Positions 25,388 through 32,084 of a stretch of 55,030 nucleotides of DNA are shown here, piece by piece (the first letter of the stretch is position 1; each line of letters starts with the position of its first letter). Under the pieces are notes generated by a model. That model did no database searches and was not told the DNA's origin. It saw nothing but the letters and a program-made list of their open reading frames with translations. The stretch covers positions 1 through 55,030 of the forward strand of contig DATJTJ010000175.1 in assembly GCA_035503515.1 (NCBI GenBank), written 5' to 3'. Origin of the DNA: DAIDKA01 sp035503515 (lineage in GTDB: Bacteria > Pseudomonadota > Gammaproteobacteria > Steroidobacterales > Steroidobacteraceae). Both the position numbers and the translations under genes were made by a program.

Positions 25388-25562
25388 ATGCACTACGTCT
25401 ACGTCGACGATTCGAACCTGTATACCGAGGACTCTCGCCGAACATCATTCAGGCGATGAATGATGGCGTCCTTTGCGGAACGGACAAGAGACAGATCAAG
25501 CGCGCAGCATTATTTGGTTCAAGGCCTCCGCCGAACGACGGCGACATTCCCATCGCGATGTC
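25388..25562 (+). pseudogene. Broken NYN-domain nuclease-like gene
   Basis: An ATG with a ribosome site (GGGAG) opens MHYVYVDDSNLYTED, the strand-1 motif of NYN/PIN-like nucleases (VYVDxSNL), but stops after 23 codons at 25459. In another frame from 25441 the sequence reads KRAALFGSRPPPNDGD, the next conserved block of the same family. The region between the two motifs is shorter than in intact proteins and the C-terminal acidic half is absent. A deletion with frameshift therefore destroyed the gene. The intact family is usually 150-250 residues and is often found in accessory DNA. Confidence 0.6.
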
Positions 25563-25796
25563 TCCCAGCTCATTTTCTACTTTGTTGCTTAAGCCGTCGC
25601 AGCCAACCCATGGTGATCGTCGGCGGGATGCGTGAGCAAAGCCAAGCGATGACGCCGCCAGCCTGGAGGCCGCGAGAGCAGGGTTATAATGCGGTGACCG
25701 TAAGGCATCATTGGAAAGCCGGCGCCTTGGTTTGAATGCTTTCCCGGCGAGGGGTGGGGGATGTTGAACTGGCCACCGGCGCTGCGCTCCCGCTCA
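25563..25796. other. Region without recognisable gene
   Basis: These 234 bases between the NYN remnant and the antitoxin gene show no homologous frame, RNA gene or clear repeat. A 91-codon plus-strand frame crosses them but has no family resemblance. I regard it as decayed sequence at the start of the accessory region. Confidence 0.4.
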
Positions 25797-26048
25797 TCAG
25801 ATTCTGTCATCCGGCCCGGGAGTTTCACCACGCTTGCGACGCATGATCCGGTCGAACGCTGTGAAGTCCGCTCGGTCGCGGCGCTCGGCAAAGAACGCCG
25901 CCGAATTCATAACAGCCAACTTCTCCGCCACGGCCGTCGCGACGAACTGATTGACACTGATGCCGTCGGCTCTCGCGCGGCGTTCGACCTCCGCTTTCAC
26001 CGAACGCGGAAGCCGCAGCGGGTACGTGCTTTGAGGGCTCTTGCTCAT
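25797..26048 (-). CDS. Ribbon-helix-helix antitoxin-like protein
   Basis: An 83-residue protein with a ribbon-helix-helix pattern: a strand PLRLPRSVKAEVERRARADG followed by ISVNQFVATAVAEKLA. This is the Arc/HicB-type DNA-binding fold of many antitoxins. The C-terminal 30 residues are charged and would form the toxin-contact tail. It overlaps the preceding PIN gene by four bases (ATGA), so it is the second gene of the pair, a toxin-first order. It probably represses the pair through the palindrome upstream of the PIN gene. Confidence 0.8.
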   Translation of the reverse strand: MSKSPQSTYPLRLPRSVKAEVERRARADGISVNQFVATAVAEKLAVMNSAAFFAERRDRADFTAFDRIMRRKRGETPGPDDRI

Positions 26049-26467
26049 GCCTTTATCCTCCGTAAAGTCTCTGCAGGCGTCAGTACCTCAATGCCAAATT
26101 GCAGCGGGATGGTGCCGAAGTCCCGCTTGTTGAACGTCACGATCGCTGTCGCCTGTCCGTTTGCGGCCGCTTCGAGAACCAGCTCATCACCCACATCGCG
26201 CAGCAGCGGTCGCCACACGTAATGACTCTCGACCGGTTCAACCATCGCGATCACAGCATCGACGAAGATTCCGACCTCAGCTTCGTTAAGTCCCGCCGCG
26301 ATGCCATGCTCCGTCCGTCGGCACGTCGCTTCATATTCGAGCGCCAGCGCCACGTTCGCCAGGAGGGTGATCTTGGCCTTTCGTGCCAGCATCAGCAGCG
26401 CCGCCGAGGCCCCCGTCGGGCTGCGCATGGCAGCGACCACGGCGCTAGTATCGAGTACGACTCTCAT
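26045..26467 (-). CDS. PIN-domain toxin, COG1569-like family
   Basis: A 140-residue predicted ribonuclease toxin. The N-terminus MRVVLDTSAVVAAMRSP carries the first catalytic aspartate (residue 6). An acidic residue lies in ANVALALEYEATCR, another pair in DVGDELVLEAA, and the final conserved FNKRDFG is typical of the 'putative toxin-antitoxin system toxin component, PIN family' proteins. No strong ribosome site precedes the ATG; the base before it is the edge of a 29-base palindrome with a TATGAT element, so a nearly leaderless transcript is possible. The antitoxin gene follows with a four-base overlap. Confidence 0.85.
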   Translation of the reverse strand: MRVVLDTSAVVAAMRSPTGASAALLMLARKAKITLLANVALALEYEATCRRTEHGIAAGLNEAEVGIFVDAVIAMVEPVESHYVWRPLLRDVGDELVLEAAANGQATAIVTFNKRDFGTIPLQFGIEVLTPAETLRRIKA

Positions 26468-26496
26468 ATTGCCGGTGATATCATATCACCCGCAAT
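26468..26496 (-). promoter_or_regulatory. Palindromic operator and -10 of the PIN/RHH toxin-antitoxin operon
   Basis: GGTGATATCATATCACC (26474-26490) is a perfect 17-base palindrome, and the flanks ATTGC/GCAAT extend symmetry to 29 bases with one mismatched pair. It ends exactly at the base before the PIN start codon. On the minus strand it contains TATGAT, a good -10, so repressor binding would block transcription. Ribbon-helix-helix antitoxins typically bind such palindromes; the binding itself is inferred. Confidence 0.7.
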
Positions 26497-26600
26497 GTTA
26501 AAAGAGGAGGGTTCGCGCGGCAATCGCTTGCAGACGGCGAAGTAACCCTCTATTTACACTAATATTATCGACACATTGAGGTCGTATGTTTGCGACATGA
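26497..26600. other. Intergenic stretch upstream of the toxin-antitoxin operon
   Basis: AT-richer than its surroundings, with CTATTTACACTAATATTAT around 26551. I see no gene. It could carry upstream promoter elements of the toxin-antitoxin operon, but no convincing -35 is placed correctly. Confidence 0.35.
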
Positions 26601-26771
26601 ACAGGCCATACACCAACCATCCGGGGTCGAATTGCGGAGCGAATTCGCCGTACACGCCGGACGGACGTTTTTCTAGGTCAGGACTTTGCGGATTTCGGCA
26701 CCCACGACGTCGTTGGTCGAGAGTTACGAACGCTTGTTGAAGTGGGACGTCTGTCGCCGGCGGCCGCGTGA
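26601..26771 (+). pseudogene. Remnant resembling a DUF6088/AbiEi-type winged-helix protein
   Basis: A plus-strand frame with no usual start codon reads RIAERIRRTRRTDVFLGQD followed by FADFGTHDVVGRELRTLVE and ends at 26771. This fits the N-terminal winged helix of DUF6088 / AbiEi-like antitoxin proteins, which have the pattern (basic helix)-VFxxxDFxxLGxxxxVxRxLxxLVxxG. The conserved continuation after the GRL segment is missing because a TGA follows, and upstream there is an in-frame TGA at 26598. It appears to be a start-less, C-terminally truncated relic. The match is from memory and moderate. Confidence 0.45.
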
Positions 26772-26953
26772 AGCGAGAATCGCCTTTGGGCCGCGCGTCA
26801 TCGAATACACACGAAACGACTCGCGAACGCGCAATCCGAGCCGACTGACGCCTTCCTCGCCGAGTACCCGTAGCATGCCCACCGCGCGGCTCGAAAACGA
26901 CTTCCTGCCGACCAGAAAGAGGCCCCATCCCAGCCTCTTCCGCCAGTTGCGAC
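26772..26953. other. Region without recognisable gene
   Basis: Open frames exist on both strands, including a 77-codon minus-strand frame beginning with TTG at 26957, but none has a ribosome site or family resemblance. Probably decayed sequence between the winged-helix relic and the 73-residue gene. Confidence 0.4.
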
Positions 26954-27175
26954 TCAAAACGGCTCTTCGGGGCCGTTGCGCCTTGCTCTAATCCGCGGCC
27001 AGGCAGCCAGCGCCCGCTGTATCTCGGCCTGCGTCAGTTCCGCATAGGGATCCATACCCTCGACGCCCGTGCGACCGGCCTTCAGGCGTTTGTAGAGTGC
27101 GACGCCCGTGAGGTAGGCGCGCGCGCCTTCCTGATCAGGCTGGGACTGGGGTTGATCCGGGTTTTCGTGCGACAT
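26954..27175 (-). CDS. Small hypothetical protein
   Basis: A 73-residue protein. The ATG at 27175 is preceded by AGAGGG at six bases; a longer frame upstream lies inside the methyltransferase gene. The N-terminus is polar (MSHENPDQPQSQPDQEG), followed by ARAYLTGVALYKRLKAG and DPYAELTQAEIQRALAAWP, two predicted helices. I recognise no family. Its last eight codons form the terminator hairpin at 26958-26977, so coding and termination share sequence. It overlaps the 3' end of the methyltransferase gene by 41 bases and is probably co-transcribed with it. Confidence 0.6.
   Translation of the reverse strand: MSHENPDQPQSQPDQEGARAYLTGVALYKRLKAGRTGVEGMDPYAELTQAEIQRALAAWPRIRARRNGPEEPF
26958..26977 (-). 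terminator. Rho-independent terminator within the 3' end of the 73-residue gene
   Basis: On the minus strand AACGGCCC and GAGCCGTT pair over eight positions (one G-T) around a CGAA loop, and the transcript continues TTTT. The hairpin encodes the final Asn-Gly-Pro-Glu-Glu-Pro residues and the T-run overlaps the last codon and stop. Confidence 0.6.
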
Positions 27176-27857
27176 ACAGCCCTCTGCCCGACGGTCCCAC
27201 CGGGTCGTGGGAGGCCACGAGTCCTGCCAGTTCGAAACAGTCGAGCATTTGCTCGACTGTGTAGAGCGCCAGTTCGTGATCTTCCTGAACGTACTCCACG
27301 CCGGCCGGGGTGGCAATCAGATAGTGGAAGCGCAGCAGGGAAACATCACCGCGGCGCTCCGATACGTTCATACGGCAGATCTTCAGCTCCGGCCGATCAA
27401 CCGGAGGAGCCAGCGCGGGCCTGCCGTCCTGCCATCGTGCCGGAGTGAGCCAGGGCTCGACGATGATCACGCCGTCGTCGGCCAGATGATCCGAGAAACA
27501 CTGCAGCGCCCGAACCACCTCCGTCTCGCGAAGGAGGTAGCCGATGGAGCTGAACAGGCAAAGCACCACGTCGTAGCGCTTGCCGAGATTGAAGGCGCGC
27601 ATGTCGGCAACGGAAAAATTTCCACCGCTGACCTTCGATTGCGCGCTGGTAACGAACTCGGGCTCGAGATCGATGCCGTCGACGGTGAAATCCGCCGCCA
27701 GCAATCTCGCGTGTTCGCCGGTGCCGCAGGCGACATCCAGAATGGACCGGGCCCTGGGATGTTCGCGCCCGATGAGGGAAATGATACCGGCCGCTTCGGC
27801 GCGGTAATCCTTGAAGGAGTAGATCGCGTCGTAATATCTGGCGGTCTTGCTGAACAT
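27135..27857 (-). CDS. Class I SAM-dependent methyltransferase, DesVI/TylM1-like
   Basis: A 240-residue methyltransferase. The N-terminal ARYYDAIYSFKDYRAEA and motif I SILDVACGTGEHARLLA closely follow the wording of sugar N,N-dimethyltransferases such as DesVI and TylM1. These methylate the 3-amino group of dTDP-amino sugars. Motif II/III GIDLEPEFV and DVVLCLFSSIGYL are also present. No nucleotide-sugar genes lie nearby, so the substrate may be a different small amine. AGAAGAG precedes the ATG. The gene diverges from the 136-residue exported protein and overlaps the small gene downstream. Confidence 0.8.
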   Translation of the reverse strand: MFSKTARYYDAIYSFKDYRAEAAGIISLIGREHPRARSILDVACGTGEHARLLAADFTVDGIDLEPEFVTSAQSKVSGGNFSVADMRAFNLGKRYDVVLCLFSSIGYLLRETEVVRALQCFSDHLADDGVIIVEPWLTPARWQDGRPALAPPVDRPELKICRMNVSERRGDVSLLRFHYLIATPAGVEYVQEDHELALYTVEQMLDCFELAGLVASHDPVGPSGRGLYVARKPGSTPVPA

Positions 27858-27940
27858 CAGAACGGTCTCTTCTCAGGAGTCCAACGAGGTGCGATGATCG
27901 ATAGCGAGCATAGTTGATAATCCCGCTGGAGGAGTCGCAG

Positions 27941-28351
27941 ATGCGCATTTCGACGGTTTTCGGGGTTTCCCTGGTGTGTTGCACGTGGCTCATCGCCCAT
28001 GCCGACACTCCGCTTCCCTACGTGGTGGGGCCCCAGGTTCGCTGCCTGCACCTGCCACCCAATGCAATCGTGATGGGGCCGATCATATGCAAGACCGTGG
28101 TTCTGCGGACCGACTCGGATTGGACCCATTTGAAGCAATCCGATCCGGACGATTACGCCATCGCAACGCGGGTCATGCTGGCCGCAGACAGGCTCTGTGG
28201 TTCTGACGCGCCGCGCCCGCTCGTTGTTGGCCTGAAACCCGGAGAAGTCGCCTGCTCGGCGTGGGTCTATCCCAGCAATCCTCCAAAGCGTGAGTTGTGG
28301 TTCAAGATCGGCCACACGATGTACCAGCTGCTGGTCACGATCCCGCAGTAA
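27941..28351 (+). CDS. Exported hypothetical protein
   Basis: A 136-residue secreted protein. The ATG at 27941 follows GGAGGAG; an in-frame ATG 27 bases upstream lacks a ribosome site. The signal peptide is MRISTVFGVSLVCCTWLIAH with cleavage after AHA. The mature part of about 115 residues contains four cysteines (in RCLHL, IICKTV, RLCGSD and VACSAW), possibly two disulfides. A later segment LWFKIGHTMYQLLVTIP looks like a final beta-hairpin. I recognise no family. It precedes the reductase gene by 32 bases and could be co-transcribed with it. Confidence 0.65.
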   Translation: MRISTVFGVSLVCCTWLIAHADTPLPYVVGPQVRCLHLPPNAIVMGPIICKTVVLRTDSDWTHLKQSDPDDYAIATRVMLAADRLCGSDAPRPLVVGLKPGEVACSAWVYPSNPPKRELWFKIGHTMYQLLVTIPQ

Positions 28352-28383
28352 CGGGCAGCGGCGCAGCCCTGCGGTCCGCGCCG

Positions 28384-29307
28384 GTGAATATCGGCGTCAT
28401 GGGGGCCGGTGCCGTAGGCTGCTACTACGGCGCCGCACTCGCCAGGGCGGGCCACGAGGTGACTCTGGCAGGACGGCAGAAATTCGTGGATGCCGTGCAG
28501 ACAGAGGGTCTGGTACTCGAGTCTGGAGGTTCCATTACCCGGGTTCGGGTCCGGGCCACGACCGATCCGACGACCCTGAGCCGGTCCGATCTGATCCTGT
28601 TTTGCGTCAAGGCCGCCGACACCGAGGCCGCGGGCCGGCAGCTCGTTGCGCACGTCGGCGCGGACTGTCCGGTGCTGAGCCTGCAGAATGGCGTCGACAA
28701 TGCGGAGCGGCTGGCCGCCGTTCTCGATCGAGCTGTGGTTCCGGTGGCTGTGTACGTCGCCGTGGACATGGCAGGCCCCGCCCATGTCAGACACTGGGGT
28801 CGGGGCGACCTGGTCATGGGTCGTTTTGCGGGCTGCGAGGCCGTGGTACAGACCTTCGAAGCCGCCGGAATCGAGGTTACGGTATCGGACCAGGTACTCC
28901 CGGCCCTATGGCAGAAACTCATTACCAATTGCGCCTACAACGCGCTGTCCGCCATCACGCAGCTGCCATACGGACGCCTGATCCAGGTTCCCGATGTCCC
29001 GCAGGTGATGGCCGATGTGGCCCGAGAATGCGTGGCCGTGGGCCGCGGGCTGGGCATCGCGCTACCCGAAGTGGACATGGAGCCTATCCTCCAGATCGCA
29101 ACCAGCATGGCCCATCAGTACTCTTCGACGGCTCAGGATCTCGTCCGGCACAAGCCGACCGAGATCAACTATCTGAATGGCTATATCGTGCGCCAGGGTG
29201 TGCTGCTGGGCATACCGACGCCGGCGAATCGCGTGCTCCTGACCCTCGTGCATGCGCTGGAACAAGGCCCCGGACCGGCTGCCCCGATTCAATCTGGCGG
29301 ATTATGA
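28384..29307 (+). CDS. 2-Dehydropantoate 2-reductase family protein
   Basis: NADPH-dependent reductase of the ketopantoate reductase (PanE/ApbA) family, 307 residues from the GTG at 28384. The N-terminus VNIGVMGAGAVGCYYGAALA is the Rossmann dinucleotide motif. SDLILFCVKAADTEA and LQNGVDNAERLA follow, and the catalytic lysine lies in WQKLITNCAYNALSA. The C-terminal helical domain contains YSSTAQDLVRHKPTEINYLNG. Accessory genomes often carry PanE paralogues with other 2-oxoacid substrates, so panE is not assigned. Its 3' end overlaps the S9 peptidase gene by 19 bases on the opposite strand. Confidence 0.85.
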   Translation: MNIGVMGAGAVGCYYGAALARAGHEVTLAGRQKFVDAVQTEGLVLESGGSITRVRVRATTDPTTLSRSDLILFCVKAADTEAAGRQLVAHVGADCPVLSLQNGVDNAERLAAVLDRAVVPVAVYVAVDMAGPAHVRHWGRGDLVMGRFAGCEAVVQTFEAAGIEVTVSDQVLPALWQKLITNCAYNALSAITQLPYGRLIQVPDVPQVMADVARECVAVGRGLGIALPEVDMEPILQIATSMAHQYSSTAQDLVRHKPTEINYLNGYIVRQGVLLGIPTPANRVLLTLVHALEQGPGPAAPIQSGGL

Positions 29308-31241
29308 GCGCGCAGGAAGGCAACGGTCGCTTCCAGCATCTGCATCCGGGTCTCGCCGTGCGAGAGCCAGTGATCCTCCTTCTTCAGGACCACCATTTCT
29401 ACGTCGCGTTTGTCCTTTTTCAGGGCATCGAACATCATCTGGCTCTGTTCGAAGGGCACCACCGTATCGTCGCGCCCGTGGATGAGCAGCAGGGGCGCCT
29501 TGATGGCATCCACGTGCCGGATGGGAGAGATGGCGTTCAGCGCCGGGTCCAGGGCACCGGAGACCCCCCAGAACCGGTCCCAGTACCGCGTCACGCTCCG
29601 GGCATCGATTCCGCCGCGGCTCTCCCACTTGAGCATTGCGGCCAGGTCGGAAATCCCGGCAACCGAGACCGCACAGCGATATACCGATGCATCCAGCGTT
29701 ATGCCCGCCAGCGCCGCATAGCCGCCGTAGCTCCCGCCGACGATACAGACCCGTGATGCGTCGACGATACCTTCCTTGGCCAGGTACCGGACGCCATCTG
29801 ACAGGTCGGTCTGCATTTTTCGACCCCATTGGCCGAAGCCCGCATGGAGGAAAGCTACATCGAGATTGGAGCCGCGATAGTTCGGACGCAGGACTGCATA
29901 ACCCTGTTCGGCAAGGGCCTGTGACCACCAGTCGAACTCGGCCGTGTCGCGCGCGGCAGGGCCGCCGTGCGGCAGCACGATGAGCGGCAGATTCCGGGCC
30001 GGCCGGTCCCGGGGCAAGGTGAGATAGGCGGGGATCTTCAGTCCATCCGCCGCGGCATAGGTGATTCGCTGGACTTCGAGCGCATTGTCGATGCCGGCGT
30101 ACACCTTGCCGATCGGAACCGCGGCTGCCTTTTCCAGGTCGATGAGTTCATACCGGTATCCATGCTTGGGGCCCTGCACCAGGACCACGATCCTGGAATG
30201 ATCGCGCGAGGCCGATACGTACTGCACGTTGTCGCCATCGAATGCCTTGACCACCGATTTCCAGTGGTTCTCGAGCGCAGGATCGAGAAACACGTACTCG
30301 GGGACGTCGACCAGATTGATGCCGCCGACGAGCCTGTCGGTCAGCGGATCGTTCAGTGCGCTGTCGAACACATCGCCGTCCCCCATCGGCGCCGAGAACT
30401 TGCCCTCATTCATCGACAGCGTTTTCCACGTGCGGCTGCCATTCTCCACCGACTCCACCAGCAGCGTATCGCCGGTACTTCCGAAGCCGAGGACGCTGGG
30501 CGCATCGAGCGCGGCCTGGCCTGAGACCGTTTGATGCTGAGTGCCGTCGCGGAACAGCCTGATGGACCAGCGCTGGGTCTGCTCGTCATAGTCCTGCTCG
30601 GCGGCCAGCTGACCCTTTGCATCCACCAGCCAGGTGCTCGTGTCGGAATCGCCGACCCTGACCACGTTGGTGGCGCGGGTGGTAAGGTCGCAGCGGAACA
30701 GGGTCACTCCCTGATTCAGATGGATTCCGGGCACGAACAGGACCGTATGCCCGTCGATGTAACGTACCCTCACTTCGCCGATGACGGTGTTCATCACCCG
30801 GTCGTCACTTTCCATTTCGAGGGGCTTGCCGGGCAGCGAACGCACCTCGTTCTTGGAGACGCTGTACACCCGGAGCATCGACCACTCGTCCTTGAACCCC
30901 CGGACCGAATCGGTCACCGAGGTGGTGATCATCACGTTGTCATCGTCGGCCCATTCGAGGTTCCTGAGTTTCTCATCGGCGGCCTTGATCCAGCGGATCA
31001 TCTTGCGGTCCGCAACCGTCGCGATCACGACGATGCGCGAGTCGCCCTCGGTGCGCACATACGCAACCCGCGACCCGTCCGGTGAAAGCGCGACGTCTTC
31101 GATACTCGGCAGGCCCCCATAAACCTGCAGAGGGGATGCATTGCCTGGCAGCGCCATAAGCGCGCCGCACAATGCCAGTGCCAGCCTTGACACACGACCC
31201 GCGACCGCCATGAAGGTCCCGCGACTATGGATCGCCAGCAT
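29289..31241 (-). CDS. Exported S9 family peptidase (acylaminoacyl/dipeptidyl peptidase type)
   Basis: A 650-residue serine peptidase with a signal peptide. GGGAG lies eight bases before the ATG at 31241; a second ATG at 31211 is possible. The hydrophobic core is RLALALCGALMALPG, cleaved before SPLQVYGG. The first 380 residues form a beta-propeller (SIEDVALSPDGSRVAYV). The catalytic alpha/beta-hydrolase domain has Ser504 in GGSYGGYAAL, Asp592 in GRDDTVVPFEQS and His624 in KEDHWLS, a complete triad. It probably cleaves peptides or acyl-peptides in the periplasm. It is the last gene of the five-gene operon read from 35455. Confidence 0.88.
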   Translation of the reverse strand: MLAIHSRGTFMAVAGRVSRLALALCGALMALPGNASPLQVYGGLPSIEDVALSPDGSRVAYVRTEGDSRIVVIATVADRKMIRWIKAADEKLRNLEWADDDNVMITTSVTDSVRGFKDEWSMLRVYSVSKNEVRSLPGKPLEMESDDRVMNTVIGEVRVRYIDGHTVLFVPGIHLNQGVTLFRCDLTTRATNVVRVGDSDTSTWLVDAKGQLAAEQDYDEQTQRWSIRLFRDGTQHQTVSGQAALDAPSVLGFGSTGDTLLVESVENGSRTWKTLSMNEGKFSAPMGDGDVFDSALNDPLTDRLVGGINLVDVPEYVFLDPALENHWKSVVKAFDGDNVQYVSASRDHSRIVVLVQGPKHGYRYELIDLEKAAAVPIGKVYAGIDNALEVQRITYAAADGLKIPAYLTLPRDRPARNLPLIVLPHGGPAARDTAEFDWWSQALAEQGYAVLRPNYRGSNLDVAFLHAGFGQWGRKMQTDLSDGVRYLAKEGIVDASRVCIVGGSYGGYAALAGITLDASVYRCAVSVAGISDLAAMLKWESRGGIDARSVTRYWDRFWGVSGALDPALNAISPIRHVDAIKAPLLLIHGRDDTVVPFEQSQMMFDALKKDKRDVEMVVLKKEDHWLSHGETRMQMLEATVAFLRAHNPPD

Positions 31242-31325
31242 CGGTTTGCTCCCCGGATCGGCCCGTTTAGTTGTTCTGTGCGTCCGCAGCTTTAGAGTCT
31301 GGGCAGGGCGTAAGTGTAGCGTCGG

Positions 31326-31796
31326 TCAGAACGGGGTGCCGTCCTTTCGCGTCATGAGCCAGCCTCCATCGGGGCCGGCCTGCGCCGCAATATCGTCTTT
31401 GGGATATTCCACCCGCTCGCCCTGTGTCCTGTCACCGATTTCGAGGTAAGCCACGACTTCGGCGGTCCGGTTGATCACTTGATGGCCGATTCCAGTACCG
31501 GCCTTGAAACCCATGCAATCGCCGGGGGACAGGCGGTACTCACGATCCCCGAACGCGATGGTCGGATTGCCTTCGAGAACGAACACGAACTCGTCCTGGA
31601 GGGCATGGCTGTGGAACAGGGCGGAAGCCGCACCCGGCTCCAGGTGTGTGAGGTTGACGCCGAAATTGCTCAAGCCGAAGACGTCCCCGAGCTTTCGTTT
31701 GGTGCGTCCCGCCACCACCCGCGCGAAGGGTTCGGGATAGACCGTCTGGCCCCGCCTTACTTCAACATCCAGCGCCGCAATCGGCCTGTCTTTCAT
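31326..31796 (-). CDS. Cupin-domain protein
   Basis: A 156-residue single-domain cupin, cytosolic. Cupin motif 1 reads LFHSHALQDEFVFVLEG and motif 2 DCMGFKAGTGIGHQVIN, so the His/Glu metal ligands are present. The start has AAGGAG at eight bases. It resembles the stand-alone cupins annotated as 'cupin domain-containing protein'; many bind a metal and act as isomerases, dioxygenases or sugar-binding proteins. The specific role is unknown. It lies 24 bases after the L7/L12-like gene and 84 bases before the S9 peptidase gene. Confidence 0.8.
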   Translation of the reverse strand: MKDRPIAALDVEVRRGQTVYPEPFARVVAGRTKRKLGDVFGLSNFGVNLTHLEPGAASALFHSHALQDEFVFVLEGNPTIAFGDREYRLSPGDCMGFKAGTGIGHQVINRTAEVVAYLEIGDRTQGERVEYPKDDIAAQAGPDGGWLMTRKDGTPF

Positions 31797-31820
31797 CGGG
31801 GCACTCCTTGGGGTCGGCAG

Positions 31821-32084
31821 TCATTTCTTGCGCAATACAAACAACACGACGAGAGCCACGAGCAGGGCGAGAAAAAAGAAAGTGCGGCGCACGCCCCTGG
31901 CCCTTGATGCCGCAAATCTGGCGTGCAGCTCCGGATCGGCAGCAATGAAGTTCTCCACCAGCTCCTTGGCGGGCTTGAGTCCGCAGCCGTCGACCTCGCG
32001 AACGATCTTGATCGCCTCGATCTTGTTGCCTGCGCGCACCGCAGCAACGGCGGGTGCCGGAAGGCTCCTGGGATTTGTATTCAC
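31821..32084 (-). CDS. L7/L12 C-terminal-like domain with a membrane tail
   Basis: An 87-residue protein. Residues about 10-50 (AAVRAGNKIEAIKIVREV, GLKPAKELVENF) reproduce the helix pattern of the ribosomal protein L7/L12 C-terminal domain, the part that contacts translation GTPases. Residues about 66-84 (RRTFFFLALLVALVVLFVL) form one membrane helix ending RKK. The domain should therefore be anchored in the inner membrane and face the cytoplasm. The GTG start overlaps the stop of the NTF2-repeat gene by four bases, implying coupling. Proteins of this kind are found scattered in bacteria, with no established function that I know. Confidence 0.7.
   Translation of the reverse strand: MNTNPRSLPAPAVAAVRAGNKIEAIKIVREVDGCGLKPAKELVENFIAADPELHARFAASRARGVRRTFFFLALLVALVVLFVLRKK

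Noticed and set aside
25460..25735. A 91-codon plus-strand frame after the NYN remnant
   Set aside because: The conserved NYN block is in a different frame, and this frame has no homology or signal.
26724..26957. A 77-codon minus-strand frame starting with TTG
   Set aside because: No ribosome site, it starts next to the terminator of the upstream gene, and no family resemblance was seen.
28384..29307. Naming the reductase panE and placing it in pantothenate synthesis
   Set aside because: No panB, panC or coa gene is nearby and paralogues in accessory DNA often use other substrates.
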